A stretch of DNA of 64,000 bases from an uncultured Burkholderiales bacterium (GCA_937891665.1 CALAGS010000237.1:1-64000); one strand, 5' to 3'. Numbered from the stretch's first letter, positions 33,115 through 42,889 are shown. Program-made: numbers and translations. Notes: generated by a model from the sequence alone, not told the origin.

Positions 33115-34218
33115 TCAAGCATGACGCAAATCGTATTGCAAAGCCGCATAGGCCCCCGCAACGATGGCCAAGCTGGCTAACAAGCTGTTGAGGCTGAGGG
33201 TTGAGAGGCCGCTTAAGCCCTGTCCAATAGAGCACCCCATGGCAAGCACGGCACCTATTCCCATGAAGCTGGCGCCCACCAGATGACGGCGCATGTCGGC
33301 TGCATTGGTAAAGCCTTCTAGCTTCAGGGTGCCTTGAAACCAGGCACTGACGAACGAGCCAGCACAAACCCCCAGCACACTGACCAAACCGATGGTCAAG
33401 CGTTTGGTGCCATCGCTGAAGTACATCAACGCGTCTAAAGCCAAGGCCACCGGGCCCGTGAAGCTAAGGGCTTCCATTTTGCGGCTGGAAGTGGCGAGGA
33501 AAAATTCCTCTAGCGTTTTGGGGTGTTCCAAGCCGTGACCCAAAACACCAGAAATCCACCAGACCCCACAAATCACGAGCCCGACCAAAATACCTGTCAT
33601 CACGTTATGCTGCGTTAAGAAGTTTTGATCTTTCAATACCCACACAAGCAAAAGCAAAGAGGCTGAACAAGCCGCGACCAACATACCGACTTGCAGCGAG
33701 ACATTCAGATAATTACTCAACCATTCGCCTACAAAAAGGCCATGCGGTATTTCAATTTTTACGGCATCAATGTATTGCACCCGTCCGAGAGCCAAGACAC
33801 CTTTCATGGCAGAAAGCGCAACAACGCCCATGACCAGCAACACCCACAGCGCCTTCAAGTTACCAGCACCTAAACGAACCAGCGTCTTTGACCCACAACC
33901 AGAAGCCCAAACCATGCCCCAGCCAAACAACAAGCCACCCAGCAAGGATGAGAGCCAAAACAAGTCCTTGGTAGCATAGATTGATTGAAGGGGGTTGATC
34001 AGGCCTGCATATGCCATCCAGCCAAATCCAAAAATGGCAACAGCCAACGCAAGGGCCCACTGACGCAAGCGGTCAAAATTTTCCATAATGACCGCATCGC
34101 TGACTGCGCCCATGGTGCAAAAATGCGAACGGTGAAAAAGAACACCCAAGAACACAGAGACTACAGCCGCAGAACTCAAGACCAACCACTCCAAATCGGC
34201 GAGTTGAAATTCAGTCAT
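33115..34218 (-). CDS. YeeE/YedE-family thiosulfate (sulfur) transporter
   Basis: This is a 367-residue membrane protein with about nine to ten helices. It carries the conserved cysteine motifs of the YeeE/YedE (TsuA) family: C34 in SHFCTMGAVSD, C108 in ASGCGSKTLVR and a third in AMGCSIGQGLSG. In TsuA these cysteines relay thiosulfate through the membrane. This suggests import of thiosulfate or a related sulfur species as a sulfur source, in line with cbiX and cysB elsewhere in the window. No TusA-like partner (TsuB) is adjacent. The ligand is inferred from the family. Confidence 0.82.
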   Translation of the reverse strand: MTEFQLADLEWLVLSSAAVVSVFLGVLFHRSHFCTMGAVSDAVIMENFDRLRQWALALAVAIFGFGWMAYAGLINPLQSIYATKDLFWLSSLLGGLLFGWGMVWASGCGSKTLVRLGAGNLKALWVLLVMGVVALSAMKGVLALGRVQYIDAVKIEIPHGLFVGEWLSNYLNVSLQVGMLVAACSASLLLLVWVLKDQNFLTQHNVMTGILVGLVICGVWWISGVLGHGLEHPKTLEEFFLATSSRKMEALSFTGPVALALDALMYFSDGTKRLTIGLVSVLGVCAGSFVSAWFQGTLKLEGFTNAADMRRHLVGASFMGIGAVLAMGCSIGQGLSGLSTLSLNSLLASLAIVAGAYAALQYDLRHA

Positions 34219-34224
34219 ACCGAA

Positions 34225-35016
34225 TTATTTAAAGCGACTGAGTCGGTCTTTGGCCGTTTGTGCTGCATCGCTGTTGGGATGCAATTTGATCAAATCTTCC
34301 ATGGCTTTTCTGGCGGCCTTGAGGTCTTTTAGCTCGATCAAGCAATTAGAGATGGCCAACATGGCATCTGGGGCACGTGTGTGAAGTGGCGCAATGTTTA
34401 AGAGCTTTCGAAAATTAAGCATCGACTCTTTGTAATCTTTGGTGGCGTATTGGGCATTGCCTAACCAAAACAGAGCAGAAGGTGCATAACCGCTGCTTGG
34501 ATGACTTAAAAGAAAGCCCGATAAGCTACTTTGCGCAGCCGCAAAATCGCCTGTTCGAAAGACTGCAAGCGCGTTGTCAAACTGCTTCTTCTCTGCAGGG
34601 TCAGCTTGAAACTCCTGACCGTCTAAAACAACTTTGACAGGTTCAAACTTGTTCAACCTTGTGTCGACGCTTTGAAGAATGTCCTTTTGTTTCAGCTGAA
34701 TGTCAGTGAGCTCACGCAACAAGTTTTCTAAGGTGCCGCGAAGCCTTGATTGTTCAGATTTCAAGCCTTCAATTTGATTTTGCAACTCAAGCAAACTGCC
34801 TCTTAAGTTGGCATTTTCACCCGCTTGAGACTTCACAATTTCAGCTGTTTGAGACTTTAAATTTTGCTGGGTTGCTTCAAGTCGCTGCCTCAGATCCAAG
34901 ATGGCCCGGCGGGCTTCGTCATCTCCAAACAAGGCGGCATTGGCAAGCAGACTAAAGCTTGACAAAAAGCATGCCAAACCAAATTGAAAACTGAATAAAT
35001 AAGCCTTGGATCGCAT
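34225..35016 (-). CDS. cpoB: Tol-Pal system protein CpoB (YbgF)
   Basis: This 263-residue periplasmic protein has a signal peptide (cleavage near ANA-AL, residues 25-28). A trimerising coiled coil rich in Gln/Leu/Lys spans about 35-120, and a C-terminal TPR domain of three repeats spans about 140-260 (ALFWLGNAQYATKDYKESM and similar). CpoB links the Tol-Pal machine to peptidoglycan synthesis by PBP1b during division. It is the last gene of tolB-pal-cpoB, 13 bases after pal, the standard order. Confidence 0.92.
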   Translation of the reverse strand: MRSKAYLFSFQFGLACFLSSFSLLANAALFGDDEARRAILDLRQRLEATQQNLKSQTAEIVKSQAGENANLRGSLLELQNQIEGLKSEQSRLRGTLENLLRELTDIQLKQKDILQSVDTRLNKFEPVKVVLDGQEFQADPAEKKQFDNALAVFRTGDFAAAQSSLSGFLLSHPSSGYAPSALFWLGNAQYATKDYKESMLNFRKLLNIAPLHTRAPDAMLAISNCLIELKDLKAARKAMEDLIKLHPNSDAAQTAKDRLSRFK

Positions 35017-35029
35017 AAGGAAGGTTCAA

Positions 35030-35551
35030 TCAGTATTTGATTTCAACACGGCGATTTTTGGCGTAGGTTGCTTCATCTGCACCGGAAGCAGCGGGCTTTT
35101 CTTTGCCAAAACTAACTGCTTCAACTTGTGCATCGCTCACGCCCAACAAGGTCAGTGCGCGGCGAACCGTTTCAGCACGCTTTTGACCGAGGGCCAAGTT
35201 GTATTCACGACCGCCACGATCGTCGGTGTGACCTTCAAGTTGCACTTTGAATTGTTTGTTAGCTTGCAGGTGAGCTGCATTGCGCTCCAAAACCGCACGC
35301 GCTTCTGGTTTCAATGCAAAACTGTCGTAGTCAAAATACACCACATTCACGCCAGCAGGTGCAACGCCTAGTGTAGCGGCTTTGCCGCCCACAACGGCAG
35401 CGACGCTGCTTTGTGCGACATCGGCTGAAGCGTTAGCAGGAGAAGCAGAAGCGTTTTTGTCTTCAACTGGCACCTCGCTTAATTTAACGCCCGATGAGCA
35501 TGCCGCCAAGGCTGCTGTCAATGCCAAAATCCAAAGACTACGTTTGATCAT
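35030..35551 (-). CDS. pal: Peptidoglycan-associated lipoprotein Pal
   Basis: This 173-residue outer-membrane lipoprotein has lipobox LAAC, with the acylated Cys at residue 18. A short variable Ala/Ser-rich spacer is followed by an OmpA-like peptidoglycan-binding domain. It starts near VNVVYFDYDSFALKPEA and includes the conserved QLEGHTDDRGGREYNLALGQ and KNRRVEIKY. Pal binds peptidoglycan and TolB to pull the outer membrane inward at division. It lies between tolB and cpoB. Confidence 0.95.
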   Translation of the reverse strand: MIKRSLWILALTAALAACSSGVKLSEVPVEDKNASASPANASADVAQSSVAAVVGGKAATLGVAPAGVNVVYFDYDSFALKPEARAVLERNAAHLQANKQFKVQLEGHTDDRGGREYNLALGQKRAETVRRALTLLGVSDAQVEAVSFGKEKPAASGADEATYAKNRRVEIKY

Positions 35552-35572
35552 GTAAAAACTCCAAATTAAAAA

Positions 35573-36874
35573 TTATCGGTAAGGACCCCAGGCGGGTTCG
35601 CGAATGTCACCACTTTTTCCGGCTAGTCTGGCTTTGATTTTGCCGTCTAAAGTAGTTGTCATGAGCGCCTCGCGTCCTTGGAGCACCGTGGCATAAACAA
35701 TCAATTTGCTGTTGGGTGCAAAGCTAGGGCGCTCATCGGCTGATGTTTCAGTGATGGCACTTGTCTGACCGGTGCTCAGGTTCATGACTTGAACTTTGAA
35801 CTGCCCCCCAACGCGTGAGATAAAAGTTAGCCACCGCCCATCTGGGCTAAGTGCAGGTGAGATATTGTAACTTCCGCTGAAAGTGACTCTTTCAACGCCA
35901 GAGCCTGTGCCGTTCATTTTGTAAATTTGAGGACTGCCGCCTCGATCAGATACAAAGTAAATCTTCGAGCCATCTTGCGAAAAGCTAGGCTCGGTATCGA
36001 TGCCTGCGTTTTGGGTTAAGCGCTTGGCTTCACCAGAGGCAACATCAATTTGGTACAACTGCGAGCCCCCATCGCGGCTTAAAGTGGCCAACAAAGAACG
36101 TCCATCTGGTGACCAAGCAGGCGCGCTGTTAGAACCTTTGAAATTGGCCATGATTTTGCGTTTGCCTGTGGCCAACTCGTGCACATAAACAACGGGCTTT
36201 CGAGACTCAAATGAAACATAGGCCAACTGATTGCCCTTGGGCGACCAAGACGGCGAAATGATGGGCTCTGCACTTGTCAAGGCAGACTGCGAGTTCTCGC
36301 CATCAGAGTCAGCGATCCAAAGGCTGTATTTGCCAGTGGTTTTGGTAATGTAAGCAATGCGGGTTGCAAAGACGCCCTTCTCACCTGTTAGTTTTTCATA
36401 GACCCAGTCAGCAAGCCGGTGCGCTGATAAACGCAAGTCTGCCGCGGCTACAGTTTCGCGGTAGTCACCTCGCTCTTGACCCGAAACCACGTCCCACAAC
36501 TTGGCTCGAACTTCGTAGCGGCCATCGGCTAAACGGGTTGAACTGCCCGCCACAAGGGCATCGGCACTTTTTTGTCGCAGCATGGCATGGTCAGGTCGGG
36601 AGAGCTCGTCCATGCTCAAACCCAAATTGGGAACTGCTCTGAATTGACCACTTCTTTCCAAATCTGCCAACAAGATGGCCGACGTCTTTTGCGGCGCAGT
36701 TTCTTCGCCCTTGAAAGTAGCAATGGCAATGGGAACTTGCGTGAGTCCTACACCAGAGACATCAACTTTGAACTGAGCCCAAGCCGCGCTTGAGGCGAAG
36801 ACACAGCTCAAAAGCAAAGCACCCAAATGGGCCTTAAAAGGAGAAAAATAGGTCAAGAATGAGGTCTTTTTCAT
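35573..36874 (-). CDS. tolB: Tol-Pal system periplasmic protein TolB
   Basis: This 433-residue protein has a signal peptide ending near AWA-QF. An N-terminal alpha/beta domain (IAIATFKGEE, LADLERSGQFRAVP) is followed by a six-bladed PD40/WD-like propeller with repeated ..SPSWSPKG, APAWSPDGRSL, EPSFSQDGSKIYF and SPALSPDGRWL blades. TolB is the periplasmic hub that binds Pal and TolA. It starts the tolB-pal-cpoB run. The genes expected upstream (tolQ, tolR, tolA) are absent here, and divergent msbA takes their place. Confidence 0.94.
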   Translation of the reverse strand: MKKTSFLTYFSPFKAHLGALLLSCVFASSAAWAQFKVDVSGVGLTQVPIAIATFKGEETAPQKTSAILLADLERSGQFRAVPNLGLSMDELSRPDHAMLRQKSADALVAGSSTRLADGRYEVRAKLWDVVSGQERGDYRETVAAADLRLSAHRLADWVYEKLTGEKGVFATRIAYITKTTGKYSLWIADSDGENSQSALTSAEPIISPSWSPKGNQLAYVSFESRKPVVYVHELATGKRKIMANFKGSNSAPAWSPDGRSLLATLSRDGGSQLYQIDVASGEAKRLTQNAGIDTEPSFSQDGSKIYFVSDRGGSPQIYKMNGTGSGVERVTFSGSYNISPALSPDGRWLTFISRVGGQFKVQVMNLSTGQTSAITETSADERPSFAPNSKLIVYATVLQGREALMTTTLDGKIKARLAGKSGDIREPAWGPYR

Positions 36875-36934
36875 AGGATTGGCAAGTCATAACACCGCTA
36901 ATTTAGCATTGTGACACGCGTTAAAATCAAATCA

Positions 36935-38731
36935 ATGACACAAATCGCCCAAGACAGCACCCAGCAGGACTTAAGTTACCTGAAGCGGATGCGCCGTCTT
37001 TGGCCCTATTTTGGCAAACAGCGAGGCACTTGGGCACTTGCCATCTTGGCAACATTGGTGGCGGCGGCCACAGAGCCCCTCATTCCAGCCCTCTTCAAAC
37101 CTTTGCTAGACGAGGGATTTGCCGAAAACAGCCTGCCCCTTTGGATGGTTCCAACGGCCGTCATCGGGATTTTTTTCGTCAGGGGCCTTGCATTTTTTGT
37201 GTCTCAATATGCTCTTGCGCGCATTGCCAACGACGGCATGCAAGCATTGCGGGAGGCATTGTTTCGCAGATTGATGCAGGCTGACATGTCTATTTTCAGC
37301 AAACAATCGGCCAGTGCTTTGTCAAACACCTTGGTTTATGAAGTTCAAACGGGCGCGACGCAACTTATTTCAGCCCTTTTAGGCCTTTCAAGAGACGGCT
37401 TCACGCTGCTGGCCTTGATTGGCTACTTGATGTTTTTAAACTGGAAACTGACCCTGTTGGTCTTCATCGTGGTACCTGGTTCAGCCTGGATCATGAAGAA
37501 GCTCTCCAAGCGCCTTTATGGCCTCACCCGAGACAGCCAATCTGCCACGGACAATTTAGCCTACGTGGTGGAAGAGAATGTTTTGGCCCACCGCATGGTT
37601 CGCCTTCACGGCGCCCAAGAAAGCCAACTCAATCGTTTCCAAACTTTAAGCCGAAGACTCAGAAGCTTGGCCTTGAAATCCACGATTGCATCGGCTGCCA
37701 TGTCGCCCCTCACGCAATTGATGGCTGCGGTGGCTTTGTCTACGGTCTTGGTCGTGGCATTGATTCAAAGTCGAACGGGCTTACAAGGTGCCACGGTAGG
37801 CGGCTTTGTTGCTTTCATCACTGCCATGCTGATGCTGGTCTCCCCCATTAAGCGACTGGCCGATATAGCGACCCCTGTCACGCGAGGTTTGGCCGCACTT
37901 GAGAGAGGGCTGCGCTTGTTGGAAGAAGTTCAGGTTGAAGCAGATGGCCTCGCCACCCGCCCAAAAGTAGAAAGTCAAAACACAACATTGCAAGCAAGTC
38001 AGGGTCCCTGCATTGAATTTCAAAACATCCATGTTCAATATGCTGCCGATACTTCACCTGCCTTGAACAATTTATCCTTAAGCATTCAATCTGGTGAAAC
38101 TGTGGCCTTTGTAGGCACCAGTGGCTCAGGCAAAACAACCTTGGTCAATTTGTTGCCTCGGTTTGTACAGCCCAGCTCTGGGCAAGTGATTTTGCAAGGC
38201 ACTGACATACAAGACTGGCCACTTCAACAATTGCGTCAACAATTTGCCATGGTCAGTCAAGATGTTGTGATGCTCAATGACACCGTAGCAGCCAATATTT
38301 CATTGGGTCAGATCATTGATCGCGCTAAAGTACAAGCCTGTTTGGCAGCGGCCAACCTTGACGAACATGTGGGCAAGCTACCCCTCGGCATGGACACCCT
38401 GTTAGGACACAATGCCACCGAGCTTTCGGGTGGACAGCGACAGCGTTTGGCCATTGCCCGAGCACTCTACAAGAATGCACCCATCCTTATTTTGGACGAA
38501 GCCACATCCGCACTAGACAATGAATCAGAACGTTGGGTGCAAGATGCATTGCAAAACCTCATGAAGGGGCGCACCACCTTGATCATTGCGCACCGACTCT
38601 CAACCATTGAACATGCAGACAGGGTAGTCGTCATGTCACAAGGAGAGATTGTGGAGCAAGGCCGCCATGAAGAACTTTTGAAGGCTGGCGGTGTTTACGC
38701 AAGACTGCATCACAAAAGCGATGCGGTTTGA
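36935..38731 (+). CDS. msbA: Lipid A/phospholipid flippase MsbA-like ABC exporter
   Basis: This 598-residue half-transporter has a six-helix ABC exporter domain (about 30-320). The ATPase domain has Walker A GTSGSGKT, signature LSGGQRQRLAIARAL and Walker B ILILDEATSALD, and the H-loop is in IIAHRLSTI. AEPLIPALFKPLLDEGF-like text near helix 1 (here EPLIPALFKPLLDEGF) is characteristic of MsbA. It flips lipid-linked lipopolysaccharide core across the inner membrane. I prefer the ATG at 36935; a GTG at 36911 in frame is possible. It is divergent from tolB across a short gap and convergent with rng. Confidence 0.88.
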   Translation: MTQIAQDSTQQDLSYLKRMRRLWPYFGKQRGTWALAILATLVAAATEPLIPALFKPLLDEGFAENSLPLWMVPTAVIGIFFVRGLAFFVSQYALARIANDGMQALREALFRRLMQADMSIFSKQSASALSNTLVYEVQTGATQLISALLGLSRDGFTLLALIGYLMFLNWKLTLLVFIVVPGSAWIMKKLSKRLYGLTRDSQSATDNLAYVVEENVLAHRMVRLHGAQESQLNRFQTLSRRLRSLALKSTIASAAMSPLTQLMAAVALSTVLVVALIQSRTGLQGATVGGFVAFITAMLMLVSPIKRLADIATPVTRGLAALERGLRLLEEVQVEADGLATRPKVESQNTTLQASQGPCIEFQNIHVQYAADTSPALNNLSLSIQSGETVAFVGTSGSGKTTLVNLLPRFVQPSSGQVILQGTDIQDWPLQQLRQQFAMVSQDVVMLNDTVAANISLGQIIDRAKVQACLAAANLDEHVGKLPLGMDTLLGHNATELSGGQRQRLAIARALYKNAPILILDEATSALDNESERWVQDALQNLMKGRTTLIIAHRLSTIEHADRVVVMSQGEIVEQGRHEELLKAGGVYARLHHKSDAV

Positions 38732-38732
38732 A

Positions 38733-40208
38733 TCAAAGTAACACAACATCGTATTGCTCTTGGCCCATGGCGGTTTCGCTCTGAAGCGAAATGGGCTTGG
38801 CAATAAAATCAGACAGCGCAGCCAAATGCTGGCTCTCTTCATCTAGCAACAATTCAATGACAGCAGGCGCCGCCACCACTCGAAACTCTTTCGGATTGAA
38901 CTGACGAGCCTCGCGCAATATTTCACGCAAGATATCGTATACCACCGTGCGATTGGTTTTGACACTGCCTTTGCCGTCACAACTGGGGCACGGCTCACAC
39001 AGCATGTGCGACAAAGATTCTCGTGTTCGCTTGCGTGTCATTTCCAACAAACCCAGCTGCGAAAATCCACCCGCCATTGTTTTAACGCGATCGCGGCTTA
39101 ATTGTTTTTTAAACTCTTCAAGGACAGCGGTTTGATGTTCATCGCGGGACATGTCAATGAAGTCGACAATGATGATGCCACCCAGATTTCGCAATCGAAG
39201 TTGCCGGGCAATGGCATGCGCTGCTTCTAGATTTGTTTTGAAAATGGTGTCGTCAAAATTGCGAGCACCCACATAGCCGCCTGTATTTACATCCACCGTG
39301 GTCAGGGCTTCTGTTTGGTCAATGATGAGATAACCACCCGACTTCAATTCAACCCGGCGTCCTAATGCCTTGGCCACTTCCTCGTCGATTGAATACAAAT
39401 CAAAAATAGGACGTTCACCTTTGTAAAGTTGAAGACGGGCTGCTGAGGCCGGCATAAACTCTTTGGCAAACGCGGACAAATGCTCAAATTGTTCTTTGGA
39501 GTCAAGGCGAATGGTCTGTGTACCTTCGCCAACAAGATCTCGCAAAACTCTTTGTAAAAGCGTGAGGTCTTGGTGAAGCAATGACTGCACCGGAAGTTTG
39601 ACAGAGGCATCTTTGATTCGCGCCCAAGTTTTGCGAAGGTAAGCAATGTCTTCACCTAACTCTGCATCGCTGGAATCTTCTGCATTGGTTCGCAGAATAA
39701 AACCACCGCCCTGAGCGCCAACCAAAGTTTGCAACCGAGCTCTTAACGCGTCACGCTGGTCTGATGGGATTTTTTGAGACACACCAATGTGGTCGTCTTG
39801 TGGCAAAAAAACCAAATGTCTGCCCGCAATGCTGATTTGAGTTGAAAGCCTAGCGCCTTTGGTGCCAATAGGATCCTTGACCACTTGCACCATCAAGGCT
39901 TGGCCTTCAAAAACTTGCTTCTCAATAGGAACTAAGCTTTGACTGCTGCGTGCAACTTGGGGCGGCTCGCCCTCAGGCTGTCTTTGCCAGACATCTGCCA
40001 CGTGCAAAAAAGCCGCTCTCTCTAGACCGATGTCAATGAAGGCTGATTGCATGCCAGGCAACACACGGGCTACTTTTCCAAGGTAGATGTTACTGACCAA
40101 CCCACGCTCTAATGACCGCTCTACATGCAACTCTTGAACAGCGCCCTGCTCCACCACCGCAACGCGGGTTTCTTGGGGAGACCAATTGATCAAGATGTCT
40201 TGTTGCAT
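38733..40208 (-). CDS. rng: Ribonuclease G
   Basis: This 491-residue RNase E/G family protein matches RNase G in length and lacks the RNase E C-terminal scaffold. The S1 domain is near the start (RGLVSNIYLGKVARVLPGMQ). The catalytic aspartates lie in TVDVNTGGYVG and IIIVDFIDM, and the zinc-link cysteines in CEPCPSCDGKG. It trims 16S rRNA 5' ends and decays some mRNAs. It lies 16 bases after the small DUF4936 gene and may be read from the lysR-ubiD-ubiX direction, though it is probably expressed independently too. Confidence 0.94.
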   Translation of the reverse strand: MQQDILINWSPQETRVAVVEQGAVQELHVERSLERGLVSNIYLGKVARVLPGMQSAFIDIGLERAAFLHVADVWQRQPEGEPPQVARSSQSLVPIEKQVFEGQALMVQVVKDPIGTKGARLSTQISIAGRHLVFLPQDDHIGVSQKIPSDQRDALRARLQTLVGAQGGGFILRTNAEDSSDAELGEDIAYLRKTWARIKDASVKLPVQSLLHQDLTLLQRVLRDLVGEGTQTIRLDSKEQFEHLSAFAKEFMPASAARLQLYKGERPIFDLYSIDEEVAKALGRRVELKSGGYLIIDQTEALTTVDVNTGGYVGARNFDDTIFKTNLEAAHAIARQLRLRNLGGIIIVDFIDMSRDEHQTAVLEEFKKQLSRDRVKTMAGGFSQLGLLEMTRKRTRESLSHMLCEPCPSCDGKGSVKTNRTVVYDILREILREARQFNPKEFRVVAAPAVIELLLDEESQHLAALSDFIAKPISLQSETAMGQEQYDVVLL

Positions 40209-40224
40209 GGGTTAAATGTTTGCG

Positions 40225-40509
40225 TTACCGCAGTGGAATAAAAAACTCAGACATTCTTTTAGGCGGCAAACCATGCGCTAAAGCCTCAGCGCCAATGCTG
40301 TCCATGATCTCTTGGGTCACGCCTTCTTTGTGGCTGTAGATTTCCATCCAGGTTTCGATGCCATCCGGGGTGGCTTCTGGTCGCTGCATCAACACTGCAC
40401 TGAGGCCAGACCATTTTTGCTTCAGTGCAACCTGAAAAGCTTCAACACGCGGTCGCCACTGCGCGTGTTCAGCAATGGGTAACTTGTAATAAACAAACAA
40501 TGTTTGCAT
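40225..40509 (-). CDS. DUF4936 family small protein
   Basis: This 94-residue protein starts at the ATG at 40509 (two codons before it is a TTG). The text MQTLFVYYKLPIAEHAQW, LKQKWSGLSAVLMQRPE and GIETWMEIY matches the DUF4936 family, which I recall as small betaproteobacterial proteins with a ferredoxin-like, monooxygenase-type fold. No catalytic residues or signal peptide are visible. It is found next to rng here, 33 bases after ubiX. Function is unknown. Confidence 0.75.
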   Translation of the reverse strand: MQTLFVYYKLPIAEHAQWRPRVEAFQVALKQKWSGLSAVLMQRPEATPDGIETWMEIYSHKEGVTQEIMDSIGAEALAHGLPPKRMSEFFIPLR

Positions 40510-40542
40510 GATCAATTCGGCGCTGTGAATAATTTGAAGGCT

Positions 40543-41142
40543 TTATTTGTCTTGACCCATACCTGACCAGCGTTTCACCAAATCAGTTTCGATGTCAAAC
40601 AAATCAAGGCAACGGCCCACCGTATGGTTCACCATATCATCAATTGACTGGGGCCGTGCATAAAGCGCAGGAACAGGTGGCATCAAAATGGCGCCATTTT
40701 CAGAAGCTTGCAACATGGTCCGAAGGTGTCCGCTGTGAAGTGGCGTTTCACGAATCAAAAGCACCAATCTTCTGCGTTCTTTCAGCACCACGTCTGCGGC
40801 TCTGGAAAGCAAACCACTTGTCATGCCGTAGGCTATTTCAGACAAAGACTTGATGGAACAAGGCGCAACCACCATGCCCATGGTCTTGAAAGAGCCTGAA
40901 GAAATGGTGGCGCCAATATTTTTAGCATTGTGCACTTCGCTGGCCAGCGACTCGACTTCTTTCACGTTCATGTCTAACTCTGTGGCCAGTGTCATGCGCG
41001 CTGAATCGCTCATGACCAAATGAGTTTCAATGTCAGAGTGCTGCAAAACTTGCAAGATGCGAACGCCATAAACAATGCCAGATGCACCACTGATGCCGAC
41101 AATCAATCGCCGCGGGTTGGAAGAAGAACTAGAAATGCTCAT
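40543..41142 (-). CDS. ubiX: Flavin prenyltransferase UbiX
   Basis: This 199-residue flavoprotein of the UbiX/Pad1 family carries the N-terminal FMN loop GISGASG (16-22). MVVAPCSIKSLSEIAYG and LVLLIRETPLHSGHL are the phosphate and substrate-binding segments. UbiX attaches a dimethylallyl group to FMN to make prenylated FMN, the cofactor of UbiD decarboxylases. It lies 30 bases downstream of a catabolic-type ubiD, so it probably supplies both UbiD enzymes of this island. It may also serve ubiquinone synthesis if it is the only copy in the genome. Confidence 0.93.
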   Translation of the reverse strand: MSISSSSSNPRRLIVGISGASGIVYGVRILQVLQHSDIETHLVMSDSARMTLATELDMNVKEVESLASEVHNAKNIGATISSGSFKTMGMVVAPCSIKSLSEIAYGMTSGLLSRAADVVLKERRRLVLLIRETPLHSGHLRTMLQASENGAILMPPVPALYARPQSIDDMVNHTVGRCLDLFDIETDLVKRWSGMGQDK

Positions 41143-41172
41143 AGGTTTGCTTGTTGTGCCTTAGGCGTCGCA

Positions 41173-42807
41173 TCAATTCGCTTCGTCAGGCCTGAATTTT
41201 GATTCGGCTTTGACGTCGTTGCGTTGTTGCTTAAGGCTGATCTTGCCATTTTCTAAATATCGACCCGTGGCTGCCCGCGCTGCTGCTTCGTCCCACTGGG
41301 GCAGCCAGTCGCCTAGGGAGTATCCAAACCATGGCGCTTGGGGGCGGAGTTTAGGCAAACCAAGCTCTTCCCAAATGGCCTTCGAACGCTCCATGTAGTC
41401 TTTGGTAGGCAAGGCCAATGGAGGCATGTCGCCTTTCATGGTGGCGTCCATGAGCAAGGTGGAATCTTCCTCACCATCATTTTCTCTCTTGGGTCCGTGG
41501 CCTTGACCGCGGTGGTCTAGGGTTCGGACATCTGCAGTGGGGTTCATGCGGTATGCCATGGCCCATAACAATGCGTCTGCATTGTCTGGGTCAATGTCGT
41601 CGTTCACTGCGATCACAATCTTGCCGCAATCGCCTTTGAAAAAGGCTGCACCATAAAGTGCACGCCAAATTTCTGTTTTGGGAGTTGTCTTTTCAAAAGT
41701 GACAATGGTGACCCGCAACAAACCCGTTAAGGGTTCATGCAAGGAAACCTTCTTGACACCGCGAATGCCCAATGAGGTTCTTAAATGTGCCAAAAACAAA
41801 GGCTCATAAGCCACGCGTTTGATGACACTGGATTCACTGGGCGCAACCTGACTGATGTAAGAGGGAATGACCGGCTTGAAGCGATGCGTGATGGCCGTGA
41901 TCTTCATGGGCAAATTGAACTCTTCCAATGCCACATGGCCATGCGATTCCCCAAAGGGCGCCTCGGGCTCAAGCATGTCTAGATCAATTTGACCCTCAAT
42001 CACAATTTCAGCTTGCGCAGGTACACGCAAGTTCACTGTTCGGGCTTGAGTGACTTGAATGGGCACGCCAGCCAAACCACCGGCCACGTCAAATTCATCC
42101 ATGCCTATCGGCAATTTTTGCGGGCCCATGAAAGCCACATAAGGTGGGCACCCCAAAACAACGGCGCATGGCATGGTTTTGTGACCGGCCTTCTTCCAAG
42201 CTTGGTAATGCAAATAACCCCCTGCACCGCCCACCCGCGTGGCCATGCGAACGACCATTCGATCGGGGGCTTTTAGAGCACAACGGTAGGTGCCCATGTT
42301 TTGCACGCCAGTGACAGGATCGACCGTGATGACGTTGGTGGCTGTCAGGGTTGGGGCGCTGTCAAATCCTGGCGTTGAAATGGGAATGGGCAACATATCA
42401 AGTCCCTTGCCTTCGCCCAGAAGATCTGCACCTTCATGAACCACCTCTTGGCACTCGGGTTTGTCAACCATTTGAGGCGCAATGGGGTTGGCAATGGCGC
42501 GGTCCCAACGAGCCTGAATTTCCTCAACAGAAGAACCCATGCCAACGCTGTAAATTTCACGATTGGCGGCCAATGCACCCACCACAACGGGTATGTCGTA
42601 TTTGCGACCTTGTGCATTGACAATATTCGTAAACAAAAATGCTTTTCGCTCAGCCTCATCCATGCCACCCACGAATTGCCAACGAACCAACGGATGGAGC
42701 TCGGAGTCTTTGTCGATAGGTCGATCGATGACTTGCAACAAGCCACGCTGTTTCAAGGTTTCTAAATGATCGTGAAGATCTGGATAGCCGGTTTTTGATT
42801 GACTCAT
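41173..42807 (-). CDS. UbiD-family prFMN decarboxylase, catabolic type (copy 1)
   Basis: This 544-residue protein starts at the ATG at 42807; a longer frame to 42930 would run into the lysR gene and is rejected. The prFMN site residues align with Fdc1: R175 in MGTYR, and E282 and E287 in EAPFGE (Fdc1 R173, E277, E282). The biosynthetic UbiD reads EGPYGDHTG at this place, whereas this protein reads EAPFGESHG, so it belongs to the aromatic-acid decarboxylase side of the family. Its substrate is unknown. It lies between lysR and ubiX on the same strand. It resembles the second UbiD of this window along its whole length. Confidence 0.88.
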   Translation of the reverse strand: MSQSKTGYPDLHDHLETLKQRGLLQVIDRPIDKDSELHPLVRWQFVGGMDEAERKAFLFTNIVNAQGRKYDIPVVVGALAANREIYSVGMGSSVEEIQARWDRAIANPIAPQMVDKPECQEVVHEGADLLGEGKGLDMLPIPISTPGFDSAPTLTATNVITVDPVTGVQNMGTYRCALKAPDRMVVRMATRVGGAGGYLHYQAWKKAGHKTMPCAVVLGCPPYVAFMGPQKLPIGMDEFDVAGGLAGVPIQVTQARTVNLRVPAQAEIVIEGQIDLDMLEPEAPFGESHGHVALEEFNLPMKITAITHRFKPVIPSYISQVAPSESSVIKRVAYEPLFLAHLRTSLGIRGVKKVSLHEPLTGLLRVTIVTFEKTTPKTEIWRALYGAAFFKGDCGKIVIAVNDDIDPDNADALLWAMAYRMNPTADVRTLDHRGQGHGPKRENDGEEDSTLLMDATMKGDMPPLALPTKDYMERSKAIWEELGLPKLRPQAPWFGYSLGDWLPQWDEAAARAATGRYLENGKISLKQQRNDVKAESKFRPDEAN

Positions 42808-42889
42808 GACTGCAAATTTAATTGAATGCGCTGATGATGCCCGCTTAAAAGTTCGCCTGCATCTGACATAACCCGAGAAATACTCACAC

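Noticed and set aside
41173..42807. Reading UbiD copy 1 and UbiX as ubiquinone biosynthesis genes
   Set aside because: The active-site segment EAPFGESHG and the close paralogy with the operon UbiD differ from biosynthetic UbiD. UbiX may still serve both needs.
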